Source of the DNA: CAZAYB01 sp964489215
Lineage (GTDB): Bacteria; Planctomycetota; Phycisphaerae; Sedimentisphaerales; Anaerohalosphaeraceae
Assembly: GCA_964489215.1 (NCBI GenBank)
Contig: CAZAYB010000007.1
Location: 1-29,403 of the forward strand
Direction of reading: 5' to 3'
DNA: 29,403 nucleotides
The notes under the pieces are model-generated. The model was not told the origin of the DNA. It worked only from the letters and a program-made list of their open reading frames with translations, and did not search any database. The position numbers and the translations under genes were made by a program. This document shows positions 7,982 to 14,820 of this stretch, piece by piece (the stretch's first letter is position 1; each line of letters opens with the position of its first letter).

Positions 7982-8467
7982 ATGCCCGAGGAAATCGAAA
8001 GAAAATTTTTGGTAAAAGATGACCAGTGGAAAAGCAAAGCTGCAGGTAAAAAGTATTTACAGGGGTATCTGGTCGCAAAACAGGGAATAACCGTAAGGGT
8101 AAGGACTGTCGAATCGACAGCTTATTTAACAATAAAAGGCCCAGCTAAAGGCATAACCAGAGCGGAGTTTGAATATCAGATTCCTGCAGATGATGCCAGA
8201 ATAATGCTTCAGACATTGTGTGTTAATCAAGTAATTGAAAAAACAAGATATATCGTAAATTATAAAGGTAACGATTGGCAGGTGGATGTCTTCTCTGGCA
8301 GTAACGAGGGCTTGGTCATGGCTGAGGTGGAACTGGCTTTTGAAGATCAGGAATTTGAGATTCCCTGCTGGGCCGGGCGGGAGGTTACCCATGATATACG
8401 TTATTACAATGCATATCTTTCACAAAACCCTTACAGCGGCTGGTCAGAAGATGAAAAAAGTATGTAA
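7982..8467 (+). CDS. CYTH domain protein (triphosphate tunnel metalloenzyme family)
   Basis: A 161-residue single CYTH domain. The signature ExExK is at the N-terminus (EEIERKFLV), followed by the tunnel strands: QGYLV, TVRVRTVESTAYLTIKGP, RAEFEYQIP, IEKTRYIV, DWQVDVFSG, AEVELAFED. Size and motif order match short bacterial CYTH proteins of the YgiF/CyaB type, which hydrolyse inorganic triphosphate or, in a few cases, cyclise ATP; which applies cannot be told here. ATG at 7982 is chosen because it begins directly before EEIERK; an in-frame TTG at 7967 overlaps the preceding stop codon and would add only five residues. It is likely translated from the same message as the upstream lipoprotein. 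Confidence 0.9.
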   Translation: MPEEIERKFLVKDDQWKSKAAGKKYLQGYLVAKQGITVRVRTVESTAYLTIKGPAKGITRAEFEYQIPADDARIMLQTLCVNQVIEKTRYIVNYKGNDWQVDVFSGSNEGLVMAEVELAFEDQEFEIPCWAGREVTHDIRYYNAYLSQNPYSGWSEDEKSM

Positions 8468-8519
8468 GTCGCTATAAAACAAGTGTTTGGTTTATTTTCA
8501 GATAAAAATATACTATTTC

Positions 8520-8547
8520 TTGACAACCCTTTTATTTTTGATATAAT
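8520..8547 (+). promoter_or_regulatory. Full-consensus sigma70 promoter
   Basis: TTGACA (8520-8525), 16-base spacer, TATAAT (8542-8547): both hexamers match consensus at every position. The predicted start near 8554 is about 155 bases before the first plausible start codon (8709), leaving a long leader. Confidence 0.75.
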
Positions 8548-8553
8548 TATATA

Positions 8554-8708
8554 TATAATACTTTTTATACTATACAATTCACAAGGCATATTCAGGCAAA
8601 TCAAAACAGCGCCTGTTCGAAAAAGGATTTGAGACGGTTGTTTTTTACGTTTTAATAATAATTTTGTGATGCTTATGCGCACTTTTTTTGCTTCTTTCTG
8701 GAGTTGCA
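8554..8708 (+). other. Long untranslated leader or possible small RNA
   Basis: Region downstream of the consensus promoter. It contains one modest hairpin, CAGGC paired with GCCTG (about 8593-8615), and later a T-rich stretch (8639-8646). No stable terminator and no resemblance to tRNA, SRP, 6S or tmRNA that I can see. A 15-codon ORF (8668-8715) lies just before the small gene and could be chance. Confidence 0.25.
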
Positions 8709-8885
8709 GTGGATAAAGAGCATATACAAAACAAGGAAATCCATAAAATGCCCGAAAGCTCTGTGGAGAAAGTTTCTCCCTACCGGGCAAAGGCCCAATT
8801 AGAGCAGAAAGTTCTTGATGAGGCTGTTCAGGAAGCTTTGGAATTGTTGAAACAGCTAAGAAGCGGCACGAAGAAACGCAGATAA
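8709..8885 (+). CDS. Small basic helical protein, unknown
   Basis: A 58-residue ORF from GTG at 8709, which has GGAG (8700-8703) 5 bases upstream. An internal ATG at 8748 (45 residues, AAGGA 10 bases upstream) is an alternative. The product is charged: an N-terminal Lys/His/Glu-rich part, a predicted long helix from about AKAQLEQKVLDEAVQEALELL, and a basic tail (SGTKKRR). The helix has a heptad-like leucine pattern that could support dimerisation. No family recognised. The strong promoter at 8520-8547 is the main reason to take it seriously. Confidence 0.45.
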   Translation: MDKEHIQNKEIHKMPESSVEKVSPYRAKAQLEQKVLDEAVQEALELLKQLRSGTKKRR

Positions 8886-8999
8886 AATTCCAATTCTCCG
8901 AATTATCCATATCATCTTAGCGGTAAACCTGCTCTGATATTAACAACGTCTCTGCAGCCATTTACAGTGGAAACTTATTTGCGGTTTGAAGTGAGAAAG

Positions 9000-10613
9000 C
9001 TAATTTCGCGTAAGGCTTCTGTAAAGCCAGATTGACAGACCGTATAAAGCGATGACAGTAAGCCACATCACACTTACCCCAAAGCCCTGGGGAATATTGG
9101 CGTCATGCTTGCTGATAAGGTTAGTACCCATTAGAATACTGACTATCAAAACCGCTGCTGGAATAGAGCTTACCCCGAAAGCTGAAAGCAAATGCCCGCC
9201 TTTGAATTTAATTCCAAGGCATATTGCGTTAAGGATAAGCGCGATACACCCGAATCCAAAGACCAGTCTGGAATGAATCTCTGCTGTTATTTCGTTCAGT
9301 GTGTTGCGGATTTTTCTGTTTAGCTCTCTACCAGCTGCTCTTAATTTTGCAGATGGCTTATTTTCCAGCAAAACATCAGCGGCACTGGCAATTTCAAGCA
9401 GATTACCCGAAGAGAGTTTTTTTTCAATCTTTTCAGGGATTTTAAGTTCCGGAAATGAACACATCGATATCGGAGCGACACTTTTTAATCCATCTCTCCT
9501 TTCCCAGTTTACATTACGCAGGACCATTATAAGCGAACTGTCTATCTGCTCTTTTTCCAGGCTGATATACCCTTCGTTGCTTTCATTTACGCGAATGAGC
9601 TGACCAAGGGCGTTATCAACTTCAAGCACTTTTACCGGACCAATAAGATTGATTTTATAAGCGTCTTTTTTGTCTATTTCTACTCCTGCCGACGTAAAAA
9701 GAAGCGTTTTTTCACTACCCACAAGCCGATAGAAATTATCTTCCTTGCTTTTAACGACTTCCTGAATCTTCTCAGCGAGTATTTCCGTAAGAAGCTGAGA
9801 GCGGAAAACCACCGCTCTTTGCCTGACAGGCCCGAAATTCAGAAGATTTGCACGTATGCGTTTTAACTGTTCTATTTTCTGGAATTTAATTTTATCAGAA
9901 AGAAGATCCTTTACCTCAGATGATACCGCAAGTTTACTTGAATAAAACTGGCTCCCATCGCTGTCTATCTGGTAAGTCTCTCTTGCCACAACCGTTACAC
10001 TGTTTTCACCGTTTTGTTTTTGAAACTGGACCCTGGCGTTTTCAGCTGTGATAAGCTCAGTAACTTTGCCCCTGTCCTTTTTTGTAAGAACCACTCCGGA
10101 AAGCACTTCTGTCTTTGGGTCTGCGTGATCTGCCCATATAACAATATTGCTGTCGGGTAAAGTGTACTTGCCGCGTCTCTGGATGTTACGGAAAAGTATC
10201 TGTTTGGCGTTGGCTTTGATGGACCTTTCCGCTCGGTGGACAAAAGCAGGGACAACATGAAAGCTAAGAACCAATGTAGCTATTGCGACGGTGACGGCAA
10301 GGCAAAGCCCCGGATAAAGCAGGGTAGTCATGCTTACTCCGCTGGCCCTGCAGGCGTTAAGCTCATTATCTGATGCGAATCGCCCATAAACCAAAGCTGT
10401 AGCCATCATCGCAGAGACAGGCAGCACGAAAGTAAGAGTAATCGGAATAAAATAACCAAGCAGATGACCTACCTGGCCCGGGCCTACGCCATACTCCTGA
10501 ATGGGTCTCAAAACCGAGCCAAGGCTCAGGATCAGTGTAAAAGCGATGGTTACAAGCAAAAAAACCCTCATCAGCTCTCGAAGGATATATCTTTGCAGGG
10601 TATATGATATCAT
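9000..10613 (-). CDS. LptF/LptG (YjgP/YjgQ) family permease, long form
   Basis: Inner-membrane permease of the LPS transport ABC system (LptB2FG), which extracts lipopolysaccharide from the inner membrane and passes it to the periplasmic bridge. It has the family layout: opening RYILRELMRVFLL, three N-terminal membrane helices (about 12-35, 45-82, 95-125) with the SDNELNACRASGVSM coupling segment between the second and third, a periplasmic beta-rich domain, and three C-terminal helices (about 445-535). At 537 residues it is clearly longer than the usual 350-400, the excess lying in the periplasmic part (about 130-430). Only one such gene is present here; its partner and LptB would be elsewhere. 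ATG at 10613 with a TTGACA promoter about 70 bases upstream. I cannot decide LptF versus LptG. Confidence 0.85.
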   Translation of the reverse strand: MISYTLQRYILRELMRVFLLVTIAFTLILSLGSVLRPIQEYGVGPGQVGHLLGYFIPITLTFVLPVSAMMATALVYGRFASDNELNACRASGVSMTTLLYPGLCLAVTVAIATLVLSFHVVPAFVHRAERSIKANAKQILFRNIQRRGKYTLPDSNIVIWADHADPKTEVLSGVVLTKKDRGKVTELITAENARVQFQKQNGENSVTVVARETYQIDSDGSQFYSSKLAVSSEVKDLLSDKIKFQKIEQLKRIRANLLNFGPVRQRAVVFRSQLLTEILAEKIQEVVKSKEDNFYRLVGSEKTLLFTSAGVEIDKKDAYKINLIGPVKVLEVDNALGQLIRVNESNEGYISLEKEQIDSSLIMVLRNVNWERRDGLKSVAPISMCSFPELKIPEKIEKKLSSGNLLEIASAADVLLENKPSAKLRAAGRELNRKIRNTLNEITAEIHSRLVFGFGCIALILNAICLGIKFKGGHLLSAFGVSSIPAAVLIVSILMGTNLISKHDANIPQGFGVSVMWLTVIALYGLSIWLYRSLTRN

Positions 10614-10660
10614 TAAACAAATAATCCTTTATTAGCGTTTTTTCCGTAAATCTTTGAAAA

Positions 10661-10689
10661 AGCATATACTGACCAGTTCATAATGTCAA
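10661..10689 (-). promoter_or_regulatory. Promoter of the LptF/G-like gene
   Basis: On the minus strand, TTGACA (10689-10684), 17-base spacer, TATGCT (10666-10661, 4 of 6). Start near 10654, leader about 40 bases. Confidence 0.5.
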
Positions 10690-10763
10690 CTCATAACCGC
10701 CTTTATTTGAGTTTTTATGAGCAGTTATTAAAAAAAAAGACCCGTTAAGGCCTCAACAATGTA

Positions 10764-10792
10764 TTGGACATCTGCTTTATTTTGTTTACTAT
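10764..10792 (+). promoter_or_regulatory. Possible promoter of the VTT-glycosyltransferase operon
   Basis: TTGGAC (10764-10769), 17-base spacer, TACTAT (10787-10792, 4 of 6). Weak -35 by position. Directly upstream, CTCATAA (10690-10696) and TTATGAG (10715-10721) form a 7-bp inverted repeat followed by a run of A; this lies between the two divergent promoters. Confidence 0.35.
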
Positions 10793-10814
10793 GGCTGTTT
10801 TGACAAGGCCCTGA

Positions 10815-10822
10815 AAAGGAGG
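10815..10822 (+). promoter_or_regulatory. Strong ribosome binding site deciding a TTG start
   Basis: AAAGGAGG, 5 bases before TTG at 10828. The overlapping ATG at 10824 is in another frame and meets a stop after three codons, so TTG is the start. Confidence 0.75.
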
Positions 10823-10827
10823 CATGA

Positions 10828-11562
10828 TTGTTTAAAGGCAGTACAATTAAAATCTCAGCTTTGGCATTAATAGCGGTTGTTATAATTGCAGCTTTTATTT
10901 TCGGGTCAAGATTTCTTTCCTTTGAGCAAGTCAAGGCTATGTCGCATGATTTCATTTATTACTATCAGCAGCATACGCTGGCTTTTACTATTGGATATTT
11001 TCTTTTCTACCTTGTTTTTGTTGCCATAGGCGCACCCGGTGCAACTCCATTTACCATCCTGGCAGGTGCTGTTTTCGGGTTATACAAGGGCACTGTACTT
11101 GTCTCTTTTGCGAGCAGTATCGGGGCGACAATTGCGTTTATAATCGGCAGATCCCTTTTAAGAGACTGGGTGGAGGCTAAATTTGGAAAAAAACTATCAA
11201 AATTGAATCGCGGTGTTAAAAGGGAAGGTGCATTTTATCTTTTCACCATAAGAATGATTCCTATATTCCCATTCTTTGTTATCAATACCGCTATGGCACT
11301 TACCAGGCTCAGGACATGGACTTTTTACTGGGTTTCGCAAGCTGGAATGCTCCCGGGTACCATAATATATGTAAATGCCGGCACGCAGCTTGCAAAGATA
11401 GAAACAACTTCCGACCTGCTTTCATGGAACATAATACTTTCCTTTGTTTTACTTGGACTTTTTCCGCTGATAAGTAAAAAACTGTTAGATTTATACAGAA
11501 AAAAACTCAGGGTTCCTGCTCTTGATGAAGAAAAAAATATCGATAATAATACCGGTACTTAA
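10828..11562 (+). CDS. VTT-domain membrane protein (TVP38/TMEM64, DedA-like)
   Basis: A 244-residue polytopic membrane protein. Helices: residues about 8-28, 48-75, 80-112 (GATPFTILAGAVFG then ASSIGATIAFIIGRSLL), 140-165 (RMIPIFPFFVINTAMALT), 170-195 (SQAGMLPGTIIYVNAG) and 205-225. The re-entrant loop motifs and the R-x-x-P-I-x-P arrangement are those of the VTT/SNARE-associated family, whose members act in lipid scrambling or transport of undecaprenyl phosphate and other lipids. Start TTG, as set by the ribosome site. The stop overlaps the next gene by 38 bases. Association with two glycosyltransferase-like genes suggests a membrane-lipid or glycolipid role (inference). Confidence 0.85.
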   Translation: MFKGSTIKISALALIAVVIIAAFIFGSRFLSFEQVKAMSHDFIYYYQQHTLAFTIGYFLFYLVFVAIGAPGATPFTILAGAVFGLYKGTVLVSFASSIGATIAFIIGRSLLRDWVEAKFGKKLSKLNRGVKREGAFYLFTIRMIPIFPFFVINTAMALTRLRTWTFYWVSQAGMLPGTIIYVNAGTQLAKIETTSDLLSWNIILSFVLLGLFPLISKKLLDLYRKKLRVPALDEEKNIDNNTGT

Positions 11563-12211
11563 CGAGCCTCGGATGATAAACCGCGTCCTTGCAGACCTTT
11601 CCTGTTTGCCGGGCATTGAAAATTGTCAGGTAATTATCGCAGAGACCAATGACTTTTCTCATCGGATTACCCCTGTTGACAATATTAATCTGCTCATAAC
11701 CAGGTCCCGGCCCGGCAGGGCGGCTCAGATGAACAAGGCCGCGGAATATGCTGAATCTGATATACTTCTTTTTTTGCACTCTGATACAAAGCTGCCCTCG
11801 AACGCTGTCGATCTTGTGACAAATTCAGTTAAGAATAAAAAATACGCGGCCGGTGCTTTTTCATTGAAATTTGATACCGAAAGAAAATCGCTGAAGTTTA
11901 TAGCCGCTATGACAACGCTGAGAAGTAAACTGACCGGCGTTCCTTATGGCGACCAGGGAATATTCGTCCCCAAAGATGTTTTTGAAAAAGTAGATGGCTA
12001 TACTGACCTTAGTCTGCTTGAGGATGTGGACCTGATAGAAAAAATAAAAAAGAACGGCGGAAAAGTCAAAATTCTCCAGGAGTTTGTATGCACTTCCCCG
12101 AGAAAATATCTTGAACAGGGTGTTATAAAACGCGTATTAATTAACAGGGTTATAATGCTTTTATATTTTTTTGGGGTATCGCCGCATAAGATAGCCAGGA
12201 TGTACCGTTAA
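11525..12211 (+). CDS. TIGR04283-family GT2 glycosyltransferase
   Basis: A 228-residue single-domain GT-A glycosyltransferase. N-terminal KISIIIPVLNE is the GT2 nucleotide-binding strand; RPGRAAQMNKAAEYAESDILLFLHSDT contains the DxD-type metal/nucleotide motif (HSDT); GVPYGDQGIFVPKDVFEKVDGY and LLEDVDLIEKI complete the acceptor-side signature. This matches the family named for arsenosugar clusters (TIGR04283), but members are widespread and no arsenic genes are visible here. ATG at 11525 is inside the upstream VTT gene; a TTG one codon before is also possible. Its usual partner family TIGR04282 follows after 10 bases. Confidence 0.88.
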   Translation: MKKKISIIIPVLNEPRMINRVLADLSCLPGIENCQVIIAETNDFSHRITPVDNINLLITRSRPGRAAQMNKAAEYAESDILLFLHSDTKLPSNAVDLVTNSVKNKKYAAGAFSLKFDTERKSLKFIAAMTTLRSKLTGVPYGDQGIFVPKDVFEKVDGYTDLSLLEDVDLIEKIKKNGGKVKILQEFVCTSPRKYLEQGVIKRVLINRVIMLLYFFGVSPHKIARMYR

Positions 12212-12221
12212 GGAGTCAGGA

Positions 12222-12890
12222 ATGGCTGATTCTGCAAAAAGCTGTATAAATATTTTCGTAAAGTTTCCCCAGGCCGGTAAGGTCAAGACAAGGCTTGCCG
12301 CCGAAATCGGCCAAAGACAAGCCGCTCATGTCTATCGCTTTTGCGTGGAAGATTTACTGGAAAGGCTCCACAAAATTGATATTGATCAGGTAATTAATTT
12401 TTGTCCTCCGCAACAGGATAATCAGATAAAAAAATGGCTTACAACTGCTTATAATTTTACTCCTCAAAAAGGCTATGACCTTGGTTCCAGAATGAAAAAT
12501 GCTTTCGTTCATTCTTTCAGCTGCGGGTATGAAAATGTAATCATAATCGGAAGCGACAATCCTGATATTCCGCTGGATTTTTTCAGCAGAGCCTTTCATG
12601 CACTGAATGATAAAGGTGCCGTTATTGGTCCCGATAACGATGGCGGTTATTATCTTATCGGTTTTACTAAAGCCTCTTTTTGCCCAGCGGTCTTTGATAA
12701 CATTAACTGGAGTACCCCTGCTGTGTTTAATGAAACCTGTGAAAAACTAAAAATGAACAGTGTGCAATACCAGGTATTGCCGTTCTGGAAAGACATTGAC
12801 ACCGTTGATGATTTGGCGGCTTTTATGAATCGCCAGCGCGAAAATGCTGTAAATTGCAGACGAACTTATGATTTCGTCCTTAAATTATAA
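12222..12890 (+). CDS. TIGR04282/DUF2064-family GT-A-fold protein
   Basis: A 222-residue protein with a nucleotidyl/glycosyltransferase fold. Signatures: FVKFPQAGKVKTRLA near the N-terminus (nucleotide-binding loop of CofC/DUF2064 type), IIIGSDNPDIP in the middle and VIGPDNDGGYYLIGFTK later, followed by FWKDIDTVDDL. This is the regular companion of TIGR04283 enzymes; the biochemical reaction is not established for most members. ATG at 12222 has AAGGAG overlapping the previous stop, indicating translational coupling. Convergent with the end of the hydrogenase operon (36 bases apart). Confidence 0.88.
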   Translation: MADSAKSCINIFVKFPQAGKVKTRLAAEIGQRQAAHVYRFCVEDLLERLHKIDIDQVINFCPPQQDNQIKKWLTTAYNFTPQKGYDLGSRMKNAFVHSFSCGYENVIIIGSDNPDIPLDFFSRAFHALNDKGAVIGPDNDGGYYLIGFTKASFCPAVFDNINWSTPAVFNETCEKLKMNSVQYQVLPFWKDIDTVDDLAAFMNRQRENAVNCRRTYDFVLKL

Positions 12891-12903
12891 AGAACATCTC
12901 GAA

Positions 12904-12928
12904 AACATTTGCTAAATTTACAAATGTT
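12904..12928. repeat. Inverted repeat between convergent operons
   Basis: AACATTTG (12904-12911) and CAAATGTT (12921-12928), 8-bp arms and 9-base loop. It could end transcription from either side, but it is AT-rich and lacks a T-run on either strand, so terminator activity is doubtful. Confidence 0.3.
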
Positions 12929-13193
12929 AAGGATGGTCGAAAACGATTTTTTTAGCCTCGACACCTTCAATGGCGTTGAGCTTTTGCATCAAATCTTCGC
13001 TGGCCTTGTCGTCATCGAGCATTTCGAGAACGAGGAGTCCATTTGGTGAACAGAACTCTTTGTCAGCTTCATGAAGGCCAAGCCTTGTTTTAATGCTGCA
13101 TCCAAATTCCGTCAGAGCATGCTGAACCGAATCAACATGTTTGATCCGGTCTGTGATATGAATACCGAGCAGGATGTGTTTATCCAAAGGCAT
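12927..13193 (-). CDS. TM1266-type iron-only hydrogenase system regulator
   Basis: An 88-residue ACT/NikR-C-like small protein. HILLGIHITDRIKHVDSVQ at the start and GLLVLEMLDDD in the middle match the family annotated as putative iron-only hydrogenase system regulator (TIGR03959, TM1266), which is found almost only with [FeFe]-hydrogenase genes. It has a ferredoxin-like beta-alpha-beta pattern and no DNA-binding domain, so it is more likely a ligand-sensing or oligomeric modulator. It is the last gene of the hyd operon, 17 bases after the receiver gene. The exact role is unknown in the literature I know. Confidence 0.85.
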   Translation of the reverse strand: MPLDKHILLGIHITDRIKHVDSVQHALTEFGCSIKTRLGLHEADKEFCSPNGLLVLEMLDDDKASEDLMQKLNAIEGVEAKKIVFDHP

Positions 13194-13210
13194 GAAATCC
13201 CCTTTCCAAA

Positions 13211-13573
13211 TTAATTGACATGTTTTTTTATTGTTGAAACAAGTTCCATATGGTTAACCGGTTTCTGCATAACACCTGTAAAACCATGTTCCATATGGTC
13301 ATCAGCAGAGCCTATACCGCTTAGAAGAAATACCGGAGTATTATCATCTTCGCTGCGATATTGTTTCATAAACTGTATCCCGGAATCTTCCTCTTCCATC
13401 ATCAGATCGACCATTATAAAGTCCGGCTTACTTTTCCTGCAAAGCTCAAGTCCCTCTTCACAAGAGCCTGCCTCCTTCATTAAAAAACCCGATGCGCTTA
13501 AGATTAGCTCAAGAGCCTCGCGAAAATCCGGGTCATCATCGATTACGATTACTACCTTTTTGCCGTTCTCCAT
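13211..13573 (-). CDS. Stand-alone response regulator receiver (second in hyd operon)
   Basis: A 120-residue single REC domain: acidic pocket IDDDPDF (11-17), phospho-acceptor Asp56 (FIMVDLMM), Ser switch (FLLSGIG) and conserved Lys in MQKPV. No output domain. The ATG at 13573 overlaps the hydF stop as TGATG, indicating translational coupling; a GTG one codon earlier is possible. As a CheY-type protein it may pass phosphate or bind a partner protein. The membrane kinase at 23873-25723 in the same operon is an obvious candidate donor (inference). Confidence 0.9.
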   Translation of the reverse strand: MENGKKVVIVIDDDPDFREALELILSASGFLMKEAGSCEEGLELCRKSKPDFIMVDLMMEEEDSGIQFMKQYRSEDDNTPVFLLSGIGSADDHMEHGFTGVMQKPVNHMELVSTIKKHVN

Positions 13574-14820
13574 CACATTCTCCTGTTATTTGCAATTCTG
13601 TTTTCCTGGTATACCTGGTGAGCATATCCAAAGGGTTTAAGTGCCCTTTCAAATATCCCAAGTGTATACGCAATTGTCAAGCCATAATTTGTTATAGGTA
13701 CACCCGCCTCTTTTGCAAGCATTATTCTTGAAAGCATTTCACGCCTGTTCCACATGCACGCTCCGCAGTGGATAATAAGTTTATATTTCTGCAAATCCGG
13801 GCTCAAATCATGTCCTCTGCTGTGTTCGAATTCTATCTTCCCGCCTGCATATTGTTTAAGCCATCGCGGTATTTTAACCGTTCCGATGTCGTCTGTTATC
13901 GGATGATGAGTACAGGATTCAGCAATAAGAACCTTGTCACCGCTGGTAAGGTTCTCAATTGCCAAAGCCCCTTTAACCATTTCCGCAAGGTCGGCTTTGT
14001 ATCTTGCAAAAAGAATTGAAAAGCTGGTCATCATAACATCTTCAGGTGTATCAGCTGCAACTTTTAAAAAGGCCTGCGAATCTGTAACAACCAAACCGGG
14101 TTTTTCTTTGAGCAGATTAAATGTTGTGCTAAGTTCACGCTCCTTGCACACCACAGCAACAGAATCAGAATCCAGGATGTCCCGTATCGACTGAACCTGG
14201 GGCAAAATCAATCTGCCCTTCGGTGCCTCCTTGTCTATCGGTACAACCAACACAACCGTCCGGCCCGGCTGTATCAGGTCGCCGAGTATGGAAGGTGTAC
14301 TTGTAAACTCCTTCGGCGTGCTTATGATTATCTGCCTTTTGAGCTCTGCAAATCCTTCTTCTTTTAATGCACTGACGTAACAAAACGGAATGTCTTTGTT
14401 TTTAACCGGTGCAATATTACATTCCTGTTCATCATACAGATCTGTCTTGTTTAGGACCGTAATAACCGGAATACCAAGTTTGTCAAATTCTTCCAGAAGT
14501 TCAGACTCAAAATCACCCCAGTTATTTTTTTCAAAGACCAAAAGCGCCAAGTCGCTCCTTTGAATTACCCCTCTTGTTTTTGCGATCCTTTTCTCCCCCA
14601 ATGCCCCAATGTCATCGATTCCCGCCGTATCCACAAAAAGCACAGGACCAACAGGCAGCAGTTCCATTGGTTTTTCAACAGGGTCGGTCGTCGTGCCGGC
14701 TTGCTCAGAAACTATGGCACTTTGCTGACCTGTTAGTACATTCAAAACAGAACTTTTACCAACGTTTCGTCTGCCGAATATTCCAATATGAAGCCTTAGT
14801 CCCTTAGGTGTTTTTTGCAT
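13573..14820 (-). CDS. hydF: [FeFe]-hydrogenase maturation GTPase HydF
   Basis: A 415-residue scaffold/carrier GTPase on which the diiron subcluster of the H-cluster is assembled before transfer to HydA. N-terminal Era-like GTPase: G1 GRRNVGKSS (res 16-24), G2 region with AGTTTDP, G3 DTAG, G4 NKTD. A dimerisation domain follows. The C-terminal cluster domain has the HydF signature: SCTHHP (CxH) and, about 50 residues later, HCGACMW (HCxxC), which bind the [4Fe-4S] cluster. All expected ligands are present. ATG at 14820 lies within the end of the aspartase gene (17-base overlap), so the two are coupled. Confidence 0.97.
   Translation of the reverse strand: MQKTPKGLRLHIGIFGRRNVGKSSVLNVLTGQQSAIVSEQAGTTTDPVEKPMELLPVGPVLFVDTAGIDDIGALGEKRIAKTRGVIQRSDLALLVFEKNNWGDFESELLEEFDKLGIPVITVLNKTDLYDEQECNIAPVKNKDIPFCYVSALKEEGFAELKRQIIISTPKEFTSTPSILGDLIQPGRTVVLVVPIDKEAPKGRLILPQVQSIRDILDSDSVAVVCKERELSTTFNLLKEKPGLVVTDSQAFLKVAADTPEDVMMTSFSILFARYKADLAEMVKGALAIENLTSGDKVLIAESCTHHPITDDIGTVKIPRWLKQYAGGKIEFEHSRGHDLSPDLQKYKLIIHCGACMWNRREMLSRIMLAKEAGVPITNYGLTIAYTLGIFERALKPFGYAHQVYQENRIANNRRM

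Noticed and set aside
10800..10828. TTGACA at 10800-10805 with CATGAT 17 bases later
   Set aside because: The would-be -10 overlaps the ribosome site and start codon of the VTT gene, so a transcript from it could not carry that site.
12904..12928. Bidirectional intrinsic terminator between the convergent operons
   Set aside because: The hairpin is AT-rich and has no T-run on either strand, so I list it only as an inverted repeat.
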